Of a stretch of DNA of 64,000 nucleotides, positions 8,328-16,892 are shown in pieces. A program made the translations under genes and the position numbers. Position 1 is the stretch's first letter. Each line of letters starts with the position of its first letter. The notes beneath the pieces were generated by a model. That model saw nothing but the letters and a program-made list of their open reading frames with translations, ran no database searches and was not told where the DNA came from. The stretch covers positions 122,791 to 186,790 of the forward strand of contig JBMNFA010000007.1 of the NCBI GenBank assembly GCA_050949055.1. The letters are read 5' to 3'. The DNA is from JAEZJZ01 sp050949055. GTDB lineage: Bacteria > Bacillota > UBA994 > UBA5500.

Positions 8328-8942
8328 ATGCGTAATGTCAGGCTGGCAGTCATCTACTACAGTATGGGCGGAACCAACTACCAACTGGCCCAATGGGCGG
8401 CCGAGGGCGGACGAGAGGCAGGGGCAGAAGTCAAGGTACTAAAAGTAGCTGAGCTGGCACCGCAATCTGTGATCGAGAAAAATCCGGTGTGGAAAGCTCA
8501 TGTGGAGGCGACTAAGGATGTCCCGCAAGCCGAAGTGAGCGACTTGGAGTGGGCAGACGCGATCATCTTCAGCGTCCCCACACGCTTTGGCAACATACCG
8601 TCGCAACTGAAGCAGTTCCTGGATCTCACGGGAGGACTCTGGTTTCAGGGCAAGTTGGTCAACAAAGTGGTGAGTGCCATGAGTTCCGCACAAAACCCCC
8701 ATGGCGGACAGGAGGCAACCATCTTAGCGCTATATACGACCATGCATCATTGGGGGGCGATTGTAGCTTCTCCCGGCTTTACAGACCAAGTAGTGTTTGG
8801 AGCCGGCGGTAATCCCTACGGGACAACTGTAACGGTCGATCAAGACGGCAAAATGATTGAAGATGTGCAGGCAGCCGTCAAGCACCAGGCAAAAAGAACT
8901 GTGACAGTGGCCGGCTGGATCATGAGCGGCAGCCGGCAATAA
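8328..8942 (+). CDS. wrbA: WrbA-type flavodoxin / NAD(P)H:quinone oxidoreductase
   Basis: 204 residues, the usual WrbA size. The FMN phosphate loop is near the N-terminus (VIYYSMGGTNYQLA); the typical PTRFGNIPSQLKQFLD motif lies at ~85-100 and SSAQNPHGGQEATI at ~120-133. WrbA proteins are tetrameric flavoproteins that reduce quinones by two electrons and protect against redox cycling. The start ATG 8328 follows ACGAGGAGTGATCATCA. The gene is single and ends in a strong terminator. The phosphate loop is a variant of the classical TxTG flavodoxin loop, so weaker FMN binding is possible. Confidence 0.85.
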   Translation: MRNVRLAVIYYSMGGTNYQLAQWAAEGGREAGAEVKVLKVAELAPQSVIEKNPVWKAHVEATKDVPQAEVSDLEWADAIIFSVPTRFGNIPSQLKQFLDLTGGLWFQGKLVNKVVSAMSSAQNPHGGQEATILALYTTMHHWGAIVASPGFTDQVVFGAGGNPYGTTVTVDQDGKMIEDVQAAVKHQAKRTVTVAGWIMSGSRQ

Positions 8943-8959
8943 TCGTAGATGCGAAGATG

Positions 8960-8996
8960 GTGGGCGCGGGGAGGTCCCGCGCCCACTTTCGTTTTG
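8960..8996 (+). terminator. Intrinsic terminator of the WrbA-type gene
   Basis: Perfect 11-bp GC stem GTGGGCGCGGG / CCCGCGCCCAC (8960-8970 and 8976-8986), 5-nt loop, then TTTCGTTTTG. Confidence 0.88.
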
Positions 8997-9067
8997 CGGT
9001 GCCAATCGTAATAACACGCCGGCGTCTTCGAGGAAGGCGGGAGACCGAGACCACTGAAGAAGCCTGC

Positions 9068-9102
9068 AATTGTCATTCTGAGCGCAGCGAAGGATCCTAA
9101 GA
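9068..9102. repeat. Copy of a GTCATTCTGAGCG-type dispersed repeat
   Basis: TGTCATTCTGAGCGCAGCG followed by AAGGATCC. Related stretches occur near 39783, 57717 and 60068 in this window, all intergenic. The sequence type is familiar from many bacterial genomes as a short interspersed repeat; this copy is a half element without its inverted partner. Confidence 0.55.
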
Positions 9103-9213
9103 AAGCCCGCATCTATGGGGCTTTACAGTCTTCACGGAGTCTGTGCTGCTTGTCGAAGCATTCAGAAGGACCGCCTGCGGCGGTTTCTCAGCACTCTCTG
9201 AGACTCTAACTTC

Positions 9214-10110
9214 CTATGGCAGAAGATAGCCGTAAGCCTTCAGCAGCGACAGCGGCACCTCCATGCGGGTGGTCAGCAATGGGTCCACTATCTGGCAGAT
9301 CCGCAGTTCGCCGATCAGTGAGAGCAGCATGCCGGCCTCATGGACATCGATGCCCACTTCTTTGGTCAAGAAGCTGTGCATGGCATGGGTGACGTCGCTG
9401 GCTGCCTGGTCCAAAGTATCTGCAGAAGCCAGGGCCATGAACTGATCGCCTTCCACCACTAGAGGCAGGGGCAGGCTGCGATTCTTAATCACCTCTACCC
9501 TGACGGTCACTTCGCCCGCCATCTCCACCCCACAGATCACGATCTCTCCGTCCGCCATCACTCCATGCAAATCACCCATGGAGAGCAACGCTCCCGCCAC
9601 AAATACCAGCAGGTAGAGAGTGGAGCCCTTGACGATCCGTTTGCAGTCCATGTTGCCACCGTGGGCATGGGGGGTGGTGGTCGGGATTTCAGTCAACGGA
9701 GCAGTGCCGATCACCCCAATCATCGGCTGCAGCTGCAGGCGCAGCTTGTCGTTGAACACAGCCTCGCCGTTTTCCACCGGAATGATCTTGATGCGGGCTG
9801 ACCTAAAGACGTCGCCTAAGGCTCCTGTCCCCGGCCGCACGTACATTACTCCCTGGTCGGCCACCTGAATGTCCAGAATCTCTACCTTGAGGATGTCTCC
9901 CGGTTCGGCTCCTTCCACAAACAGCGGCCCGGTGGCGGGGTTACTGAAATCCCTCTTGCTGCCAGTGAAATCCAAATCTTCGCTGCGGATCTGGTTACCA
10001 TAGCAATCCATTGTCTCAAAGATTACCGTTTGGCCGGAGGGCACTCTCGCCGCAGGCGGATGGTCTTTGAACAGTGAGCAGGTTACGTGTTCTGTGCCGA
10101 TGCGTATCAC
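9214..10110 (-). CDS. Acetamidase/formamidase family hydrolase
   Basis: 298 residues, close to the length of bacterial FmdA/AmdA-family amidases that release ammonia from short amides. Family-type stretches include FETMDCYGNQI near the N-terminus, GPLFVEGAEPGDIL (~60-75), TPHAHGGNMDC (~148-158) with the metal-binding His residues, and LHGVMADGEI (~180). The start is GTG 10110 preceded by AAAGGGAG. The gene stands alone, with ~280 bp of unremarkable sequence upstream. Substrate cannot be told from sequence; formamide and acetamide are the known ones. No urea or amide transporter is nearby. Confidence 0.88.
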   Translation of the reverse strand: MIRIGTEHVTCSLFKDHPPAARVPSGQTVIFETMDCYGNQIRSEDLDFTGSKRDFSNPATGPLFVEGAEPGDILKVEILDIQVADQGVMYVRPGTGALGDVFRSARIKIIPVENGEAVFNDKLRLQLQPMIGVIGTAPLTEIPTTTPHAHGGNMDCKRIVKGSTLYLLVFVAGALLSMGDLHGVMADGEIVICGVEMAGEVTVRVEVIKNRSLPLPLVVEGDQFMALASADTLDQAASDVTHAMHSFLTKEVGIDVHEAGMLLSLIGELRICQIVDPLLTTRMEVPLSLLKAYGYLLP

Positions 10111-10391
10111 TTGTCTACTCCCTTTCTTTTCAACATTTAGCGAACACTTCTCTATGAACAGTGCAAATACCTCTTAGTTTCGCTCTACACCCCAGGCATG
10201 GTTATTCGCGAGAGGATGACAAGCACTCCTGCATTTTCTTGGTCAGGTTTGGAAGGAGTTTCTAGGGCAGCTGACGAATCTAGGCCTGCCAATGCTAGCA
10301 GTGTCTCCGATAGAAGGCAAACGACCTTTGACTTCAACGCGCAGTCGGGCGCCGGGGTTGGCGCATTCAAACCTGACGACAGGAGGTGGAC

Positions 10392-11594
10392 ATGATCAGA
10401 TTACAATACGGGATCTGCGGCAGTATTGCGGCCAGGACCGAACCAGAAGACAATCCTTACACCTATCTGCAACAGCCAGGCGTTCAGGCGATGCTGTTGT
10501 CGCTAAATAGCAACCCGCTCTCTTTAGAGGACTTGAAGACGGCACATCCGGAGCTGAGGGAACAAATCGCCGCGATGACCCGACTGCAGATGTTGCACCA
10601 GGATCAGCTGGTGCGTGTCAACTTCACTCTGCTCGACCAACGGGACAAACAGATCGTCTGGCAGGTTAGCGATGCGCATGCTCGTGAACTGGCTAGGCTG
10701 ATTGCTGCCAAGCAGGCTGACATTCATGCGGTCCTCAAGCCGCTGGCCAGCGCAGAAGTGAGCGTGCAGCAGCTGGCTTTTCTTGCGCTAGGATGCTATC
10801 TGTTGGATTGGGGGGCATTGAGTCTGCTACAGCGGTGGGGAGCACTTGACAAAGAGAAGCCACAGGCTGGCAACAACGTCTATACCCTTTGGGCGGAGGT
10901 GGAGCAGGCTGATTCTCTGAAGGCAGTCTATTGGGGTGGACACAGCATGCAGGTGGGCGATTTTCTGCTGCATACCTTTGGCGATCACGACCCAGGCACC
11001 AGGCGTATGGCTCTGCCTGACATTCTCTATCGGGTACATAACGGCGATCTGCCTGGAAGGGAGTACTTCCGGGTGTTGCAGTTGCGGAAGAATAAGGAGA
11101 TCGGCCATCAGCTGGCAGAGATCCTGGATTTGATTGGCCGAGAGGGCTGTACAGGTGAGAAACTAACATCCGTCAATCCAACTCAACTGCCAGAAATGCT
11201 AAGCCTTTTGAAGGCGTTACATTATGTCGGCCAGCCAGAGCAGAATAGCTATCTGCTTAAGATCCCTTACTTCACGGGAGCAGACCTGCCAACGTTGCGC
11301 TGTGTGGCGCATCTGGTAGTCCCGCTGCTTCAGCAGTGGGTTAACACGCAACTAGAGCAGTATCGGCACGATATCGGCAGCATCAACTCCTTGCAGAACG
11401 GAGTTCCGTTCAATGAAGTGTTAGTACATTGTTGGCATTATGTGTTTGGTTTGGCCAATAAACGCCTGGCTGAGTGGAACGTGATCACAGATACTTACTG
11501 TGCCTCTTCCCGGTGGCGCGGTTATCAGCCCGGTCTGATGCAGGCGGGTTTGGTTGCACAAATGCTACCAGGTGCTTCCTCTTACGGGGAGTAG
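10392..11594 (+). CDS. Unknown 400-residue protein with possible winged-helix N-terminus
   Basis: I do not recognise this protein. ATG 10392 is chosen because AGGAGG (10381-10386) sits 5 nt upstream; the GTG at 10386 overlaps that site. The first ~110 residues read like a helix-turn-helix/wing region (LSLEDLKTAHPELREQIAAM, then alternating strands). The remainder is mixed helix without signal peptide or membrane segments. Cys and Trp residues are scattered and no catalytic motif stands out. The gene is single and ends before a perfect 14-bp hairpin. The nearest neighbours are a drug-export gene and its MerR regulator. A DNA-binding regulator with a large ligand domain is a guess only. Confidence 0.65.
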   Translation: MIRLQYGICGSIAARTEPEDNPYTYLQQPGVQAMLLSLNSNPLSLEDLKTAHPELREQIAAMTRLQMLHQDQLVRVNFTLLDQRDKQIVWQVSDAHARELARLIAAKQADIHAVLKPLASAEVSVQQLAFLALGCYLLDWGALSLLQRWGALDKEKPQAGNNVYTLWAEVEQADSLKAVYWGGHSMQVGDFLLHTFGDHDPGTRRMALPDILYRVHNGDLPGREYFRVLQLRKNKEIGHQLAEILDLIGREGCTGEKLTSVNPTQLPEMLSLLKALHYVGQPEQNSYLLKIPYFTGADLPTLRCVAHLVVPLLQQWVNTQLEQYRHDIGSINSLQNGVPFNEVLVHCWHYVFGLANKRLAEWNVITDTYCASSRWRGYQPGLMQAGLVAQMLPGASSYGE

Positions 11595-11627
11595 ATTCGA
11601 AGCCGAGGTGACTACCGCCCAGAGCAC

Positions 11628-11667
11628 AAGCGAAACAGGGGACGGGTAACCGCTCCCTGTTTCGCTT
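11628..11667. repeat. Palindrome with GGGACGG core, possibly also a terminator
   Basis: Perfect 14-bp stem AAGCGAAACAGGGA / TCCCTGTTTCGCTT around a 12-nt loop, located between the convergent 10392 gene and the MFS gene. It resembles the other palindromes containing GGGGAC cores at 26675, 52868, 60303 and 63274, and may end transcription from either side. Confidence 0.6.
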
Positions 11668-11812
11668 CCCGGGCATCGGGCAAATAGCCTCTTTAGAAGG
11701 TCGCTCATGTCACCGTCAAGGACAGCCTTCAAAGCCGCTGCTGGGATACCCTCTGCGTCTATAGCCTTCGTTGACATTTCCGGACACGAGGTGATCGGGT
11801 TCCTCTGAGTAC

Positions 11813-13045
11813 TTAACCCTCATTTACTGCCAGGGCTCTCAGTACCGTCTTTGATTCTCGATATACCGGCAAACGAGTGACCAGCAGACAGGCGATGAAG
11901 GTAATCGCGCCGCAGCCGGCTACCACACTGGCCACGCCCATTGCATCTCCCAGAATGCCGGCCGCACCCATCGACAACAGGCCAAAGATCTCTGAGATAG
12001 CCATGTCGAAACTGAACACCCGGCTTCGCACTTCATCGGCAACCGCCTTCTGCAGGTATGTCCCGTAGGCGATGTTAGTGATGGTAGCCAAGAATCCGAT
12101 GGAGAAGATGAGCAGCGCCGCCAACCAATACGGACGGCTGAATGCTAGGGCCAGGAAACTGGCGTTGATGCCTGCGACAGTCAAGACCATGGTCGTAATC
12201 TCGGGCCAGTTCTTCCCCCATTTGCCCATGAACAGGCTTCCGAGCAACAGGCCGGCGCCTTCCATGCTCATGATCAGGCCGTACTGCTCTGCACTAAACC
12301 CCAATACTTCTGTCAGCAGAATCACTTTCAATACCACGATTGCACCCAGTGGCAGACCAGTCAGAGCAAAGAAAGCGATCACAAACTTGACTACTGAATG
12401 CTCACGGATATACTGCCATCCGTCCGACAGGTCCCGGCTGAAGTTAGTAGTGCGGCTTGATGCCGTTTCCATTTCGCCGGCAGGGATATCGATAAAGCAC
12501 TCGCTGATTCCCGACAGTATGAACGAGATACCGTTGATGATGAAAGCCAGTTTTGCACCGTAGAAACCGGTCAATAGCCCGCCAATCACCGGGCCCAATA
12601 ATCTCGCCGTTTGCCTTGCCAGGGACGACAAGGCGTTCGCAGCAAGTAAGTCGTCCTTCTCCACTATGCGGGGAAGGGCGGATTTGATCGCCGGCGAAAA
12701 GAACAGGCCGGAGACGGTAGACAAGAAGGCTAACGCGTAGATGACCGCCAGGCTGGAAGTGAAGACCATGCCGAGAGAGAGCAGCCCTCTGATCAAGTCC
12801 GTGATCACGATCACGGCTCTCTTCGGCCATCTCTCCACCCACACACCCGCCAAGGGCCCGATCAGAATGGTTGGTACCGACAGGATCATAAAGAATAGGC
12901 TGACGCTCTTGGCGCTGCCGGTCATCTCCGCGATCAGCCAGACAATGGCTAGAGAATAGATGCTTGAGCCGACGTTGGAAACGCCTTGCCCGAGCCACAG
13001 CAGCAAGAAATCCTTTTCCCGTAACAATTTCATATACTCTCTCAA
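11813..13045 (-). CDS. MFS exporter (MFS_3 / macrolide-efflux-like)
   Basis: About 410 residues with 12 predicted membrane helices. The N-terminal FLLLWLGQGVSNVGSSIYSLAIVWL and the loop GVWVERWPKRAVIVITD after helix 2 match the MFS_3 group of proton-driven drug and siderophore exporters. I prefer the TTG at 13045 because GGGGAGGG lies 6-7 nt upstream; ATG 13033 is an alternative and a longer frame to 13090 exists. It is divergent from a MerR/GyrI-type regulator, the usual pattern for an inducible multidrug exporter. It resembles the second MFS gene at 19575. The substrate is unknown. Confidence 0.88.
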   Translation of the reverse strand: MREYMKLLREKDFLLLWLGQGVSNVGSSIYSLAIVWLIAEMTGSAKSVSLFFMILSVPTILIGPLAGVWVERWPKRAVIVITDLIRGLLSLGMVFTSSLAVIYALAFLSTVSGLFFSPAIKSALPRIVEKDDLLAANALSSLARQTARLLGPVIGGLLTGFYGAKLAFIINGISFILSGISECFIDIPAGEMETASSRTTNFSRDLSDGWQYIREHSVVKFVIAFFALTGLPLGAIVVLKVILLTEVLGFSAEQYGLIMSMEGAGLLLGSLFMGKWGKNWPEITTMVLTVAGINASFLALAFSRPYWLAALLIFSIGFLATITNIAYGTYLQKAVADEVRSRVFSFDMAISEIFGLLSMGAAGILGDAMGVASVVAGCGAITFIACLLVTRLPVYRESKTVLRALAVNEG

Positions 13046-13340
13046 TCTTATCCCTCCCCTAGGCTGCCTATAGGCATAACCCCTAAACACGCAAGTTACT
13101 CTGCTTACCTTCGTGCACGTCGGCGGGCGGCTGCTGCCGGATGATACTAGCGAATCATTGGAGTGATCCTCCTTCCACTATTTGTGCATTATATCAGCAC
13201 CATGAAGGATCAAAATGGTAGAGTACATGTATGAAGCAGTTCTCAGCACTCGGTCAAATTGTGCAGGGGATCTGGGCAGGAGGATTGTGCACGAAGGCAG
13301 AACGATAAGGCAGGTAGTACCGAAAGGGGCGCAGTCTCGG

Positions 13341-14195
13341 ATGGCAATTCAGAATAAGGAGTTCTATCTGGTGGGGGAGATGGCTAGGCTCGCCGGTCTT
13401 TCGATTGGCACCCTGCGCCATTATGATCAGATCGGGTTGCTCGTGCCCGCTCGGGTGGACCCGCAGACCAATTACCGCTACTACCGGACCAACCAGTTGC
13501 TGCAGCTGAGCCTGATCAAGGAATTGCAGAGCCTCGGGTTCTCGCTACAGGAGATCGCGCAGCTATTGCCGCGGAATGACCTAAACCGCTTGGCTACAGC
13601 CTTGCAGCAGCGGCTCCAACAGACGAAAAGAGAATTGGAGAATCTAAAGGCTGTTCAGGAGCAGTTGGCAGACAGCCTTTGGCGGGTCAATCAGCTTGCC
13701 GAAAGCGACGGGGCTGCCGGTCCGGTCAGCCCCGTGCGACTGCAACAGGTTCCCGAGGCGTGGCTAGCCTATACCCGCTATCATTCCCCGTGTGACCCGG
13801 ATGCGTTTCTGCTGCGCTTCAGCGAATTGCGGCAATTGATGAGGGAGCACGCCATGCAGGGTCGCGGTTGTCAGATGGCCATCTTTCACGACGATTACCA
13901 GCAGTTCAATTATGAGAAAGCCGACATCGAGGTCTGCATGGAACTGCGCGGGTTGACCGCCGCTGAGCCACAAGCATTGCTACGGCTGCGGCAACCGCAT
14001 ACGGTCGCTACCATTCTACACCGGGGGAGCTATCAGCAGAGCCCGCAATCTTACCGGGTGTTGCTGGATTGGATTTGGAAGCACGGTTGGCAGGCAGTCG
14101 GCCCGGCCCAAGAGCGGTACCTGGTGGATGCCGGCCAGACGCAGGATAGCAGAGACTACCTGACAGAGTTGGCAATACCGGTGGAGCAGAAGTAA
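13341..14195 (+). CDS. MerR-family regulator with GyrI-like effector domain
   Basis: About 284 residues. The N-terminal MerR winged helix begins with FYLVGEMARLAGLSIGTLRHYDQIGLL and the family RYYR signature follows; then come a coiled dimerisation helix (~85-120) and a ~150-residue GyrI/BmrR-type ligand domain ending at the C-terminus. Such proteins sense bulky cationic drugs and switch on the adjacent exporter by untwisting a promoter with a long spacer. The start is uncertain: ATG 13341 fits the family N-terminus but its RBS is weak, while GTG near 13286 has AGGAGG very close. It is divergent from the MFS exporter gene, its likely target. Confidence 0.87.
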   Translation: MAIQNKEFYLVGEMARLAGLSIGTLRHYDQIGLLVPARVDPQTNYRYYRTNQLLQLSLIKELQSLGFSLQEIAQLLPRNDLNRLATALQQRLQQTKRELENLKAVQEQLADSLWRVNQLAESDGAAGPVSPVRLQQVPEAWLAYTRYHSPCDPDAFLLRFSELRQLMREHAMQGRGCQMAIFHDDYQQFNYEKADIEVCMELRGLTAAEPQALLRLRQPHTVATILHRGSYQQSPQSYRVLLDWIWKHGWQAVGPAQERYLVDAGQTQDSRDYLTELAIPVEQK

Positions 14196-14286
14196 TTTCC
14201 GTTTCCCTGCTTGACCCTCCAGTAACCAGAGGGTTTAAGCTGGCTTTGGCTTCAATGGAGGCCAATACTCTCTCAGGAAGTGATGG

Positions 14287-15120
14287 ATGATGAATGCTGT
14301 GATCAAGCAGGCCGCGTCCTATGTGCAAACCAACGGAACTCCGTTGCAGCAGGCCTGCCTGCGTCTGGCGCTGGGCAAGGGTAGTAAAGACGAGGTGGCC
14401 CAAGCACTCAGTTGCTACCAGAACTCCGACGGGGGTTGGGCCAATGGGTTGGAAGTGGAGTATCCCGGCCCGGTAAGCACCCCCTTTAGCACCGCCGTGG
14501 CTCTGGGCCACATTGTGCGGAATGAACTGACCGAGAGCTCCTTGCTGCAGCGCTCCCTGGATTACCTGGCCGCTAATCAGCTGCAGAATGGAAGCTGGGA
14601 CGATCTTCCACAGATGTTAGGCTATCCGCATCCGCCATATATGGGGCCTGGCATCTACCTGGAATTCAAGACTGCGATGATCACCAAGTGGCTGCTGCGC
14701 CTGCCTCAGCCGCCGCAAGCACTGCTTGAGCGGGCGGTCGGTTTTCTTGTAGAGCGGTTTGCAGCAGTCAGAAACTCGAACGACTTCTGGACGGCAGCCG
14801 GCTACCTCAACGTATTTGCGCAACTGCCTACCCATCAGGCCACCGAGATCCTTTCTTGGGCCACAACGGTGTTGGGTGGAAACCCTAATCAACTCGTCTG
14901 GCCACAGCTGCAGGCCATGATTGAAGATGATCTGCCGGTGTCCTCCGAGGCTTTGCCGACTGCCCTGCAGCTGATTCGGCAAGAGCAGCAGGACGATGGT
15001 GGCTGGCCCCATCCCTTCGGCAGCTACAATCGGGTTTGGGCAGCCTGCTTCATTTGCCGCTTCCTCGTCAGGCAGGCGGCCCCTGAATCCCGGCCAGCAA
15101 GCAGCCGGGCAACTGACTGA
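14287..15120 (+). CDS. Prenyltransferase/terpene-cyclase-like alpha-toroid repeat protein
   Basis: 277 residues with QW-type repeats of the alpha-alpha toroid fold: QNSDGGWANG (~45), QLQNGSWDD (~98) and QQDDGGWPHPFG (~238). This fold is shared by squalene/hopene cyclases, prenyltransferase beta subunits and a broad set of uncharacterised bacterial repeat proteins. It lacks the DXDD cyclase motif and is much shorter than true cyclases (~630), so a cyclase role is unlikely. No signal peptide or membrane helix is seen. It follows the MerR gene by ~90 bp with its own AGGAAG site and ends in a terminator. Function unknown. Confidence 0.7.
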   Translation: MMNAVIKQAASYVQTNGTPLQQACLRLALGKGSKDEVAQALSCYQNSDGGWANGLEVEYPGPVSTPFSTAVALGHIVRNELTESSLLQRSLDYLAANQLQNGSWDDLPQMLGYPHPPYMGPGIYLEFKTAMITKWLLRLPQPPQALLERAVGFLVERFAAVRNSNDFWTAAGYLNVFAQLPTHQATEILSWATTVLGGNPNQLVWPQLQAMIEDDLPVSSEALPTALQLIRQEQQDDGGWPHPFGSYNRVWAACFICRFLVRQAAPESRPASSRATD

Positions 15121-15135
15121 ATTCGCAAGACGTTA

Positions 15136-15175
15136 AGAAGGTGTGCGCGGGATTTCTCCGCTCACACCTTCTTTG
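15136..15175 (+). terminator. Terminator after the toroid protein gene
   Basis: AGAAGGTGTG / CACACCTTCT stem with an inner GCG/CGC pairing, followed by TTTG. It also lies just downstream of the converging serine hydrolase gene. Confidence 0.75.
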
Positions 15176-15199
15176 TCAGTATCCATCTTCAGATCGCCC

Positions 15200-16663
15200 C
15201 TACCGCTGACCCTTGCAGCCGGCCGATAGCAGCAAAGCAGCGGCAGTAGCCAGCAGAGCAAATCCTAGCCAAACGGAGGCGATCGGGAACAACGAGGTGA
15301 CTTCCAGATAATCCTGCTGGGCTGCCCAGAGAATCAATAATGTCAGGCTGACAGCCGTTCCGCACTGTATTCTCCGCCAGGCTGAAGAATTGGCGTTCCG
15401 CGGTGCAAAGGCGAGCCTGCCTGTGAGCAATCCTCTGGCCGCCTGCCAGGCTTGATAGAGGCTAGCCGTTAACAGTAGAGCGTTCACCAGCCAGAGCAGC
15501 CTTTGCCCCAGGAGGATCTTGCCCATTCCGATGGAGCCAAGTCCCTGCCATTTGGCCCAGTCGCTAAGAATCTGGGCAATCAATGGCCAGCTGCGTTGGC
15601 TATTGCTGAGAATGACTATTCCAGCACCGGTTTCGGGGACAAGATGGAAATGGGTCATCCAACCACAGCCCTGCCCGCCGTGGGAGACGGCGCTAAGACC
15701 ATTAGGCAACCGCTCCACGAAGTATCCCAGACCGTAACTATCAAAGGCCAGGCCGTAAAGGCCGCCGATGTCCGTAACGGGAGTATACATCGCCTCGATG
15801 GCTGGCCTGCCCAGCACTTGCCGCCCCTTTGCGCCGGCAACGTCCATCCCGGCGGCTACAAACCGGGCGATATCCCCGATGGTGGAGATCAAGCCCCCGG
15901 AAGCTTGCTCCGAGTAGACATAAGGTGCGACGGCCTTGCCATATCGATCATAGCCCAGAGATAGGTTGGTCCGCAGTTCTTCCCGCCACCTAAAGGTAGA
16001 GTCCTGCATGCCCAGGGGTAATAGTACCTCCGCCTGCATGAAATCAGCGAAGCTCTCCCCGGATACATGCTCGATCACCACCTCCAGCAGGTTGAACCCC
16101 ACATTGGAGTACAGGAAGGACGTTCCTGGCGACTGCTGCAGGCGTGCCTGGGCTGACAGGCTCTCCCGTAGCCCGGGCTTTTCCTCTGCAGGGTCATAAC
16201 GCAGCGAGATGTCACCTAGCGGCAGGCCCGAGCTGTGGCTGAGCAGTTGACGCACGGTTACCTCGTCCACAGCATACTCGGACCGAGGGAACTGCCAATC
16301 ACCTAGATAGTCCTGCACAGGCGCATCCAGTTGCACCTTCCCCTGCTCGACCAGCCGCATCACGCCCCAAGCGGTCACCGGTTTGGAAATGGATTCCATT
16401 CGGCAATAGGTCTCGGGGGTCACCTGGCGCTGCTGTTCACGGTCCGCATAACCATAGGTCTGCACCCATGTAATCACGCCGTTTTCGATCAGGGCCACAG
16501 CCACCCCGGGGATGCGATAAGTGTTCATTATTCCCGGGATGAGTTGGTTTAAGTGGGTAGGGAACGGTTCCAGATCGCTGCTGGAATAGGGGTGAATCGC
16601 AACTAGCAGCAGTAGACAGCAACCGCTTAGAACGGCCGACAGCTTACCCATGCTCGCGCTCAA
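15200..16663 (-). CDS. Membrane-anchored serine hydrolase of the beta-lactamase/PBP4* family
   Basis: 487 residues. An N-terminal signal/anchor (GKLSAVLSGCCLLLLVAI) precedes an extracellular class C beta-lactamase-like domain with the SxxK serine in SISK (91-94), the YxN motif YSN (185-187) and HGG near 327. Three or four hydrophobic helices follow at the C-terminus (~375-485). Such proteins are usually D-amino-peptidases or esterases acting on cell-wall peptides; true lactamase activity is uncommon. The start is TTG 16663 after GGAAGAGAG, or ATG 16651. It is transcribed alone; the C-terminal membrane domain is typical of one subgroup. Compare the soluble paralogue at 38083. Confidence 0.87.
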   Translation of the reverse strand: MSASMGKLSAVLSGCCLLLLVAIHPYSSSDLEPFPTHLNQLIPGIMNTYRIPGVAVALIENGVITWVQTYGYADREQQRQVTPETYCRMESISKPVTAWGVMRLVEQGKVQLDAPVQDYLGDWQFPRSEYAVDEVTVRQLLSHSSGLPLGDISLRYDPAEEKPGLRESLSAQARLQQSPGTSFLYSNVGFNLLEVVIEHVSGESFADFMQAEVLLPLGMQDSTFRWREELRTNLSLGYDRYGKAVAPYVYSEQASGGLISTIGDIARFVAAGMDVAGAKGRQVLGRPAIEAMYTPVTDIGGLYGLAFDSYGLGYFVERLPNGLSAVSHGGQGCGWMTHFHLVPETGAGIVILSNSQRSWPLIAQILSDWAKWQGLGSIGMGKILLGQRLLWLVNALLLTASLYQAWQAARGLLTGRLAFAPRNANSSAWRRIQCGTAVSLTLLILWAAQQDYLEVTSLFPIASVWLGFALLATAAALLLSAGCKGQR

Positions 16664-16892
16664 CTCTCTTCCACTTATCCTAGCCTTAGCATTATATGAG
16701 TGCTCCTAGTGCAGGTAACGGTAGAGTTCAAGTGAAACTATTCTCAGCCCTCCGCTAGGAGTGGACCAGCCATAATCTACATCAGTGACGGGGCAAGTGC
16801 AGCCAAGGGATCCCCCGCGGACGGATGCTCCCCATGGCCGGGGCCCGGTTCCGGTTTGGAAGCCAGGTCCATCGGGCGGTGGCAACAATCCC

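Noticed and set aside
11565..11777. 70-codon minus-strand frame across the palindrome at 11628
   Set aside because: It overlaps the end of the 10392 gene and a perfect 14-bp hairpin; probable chance frame.
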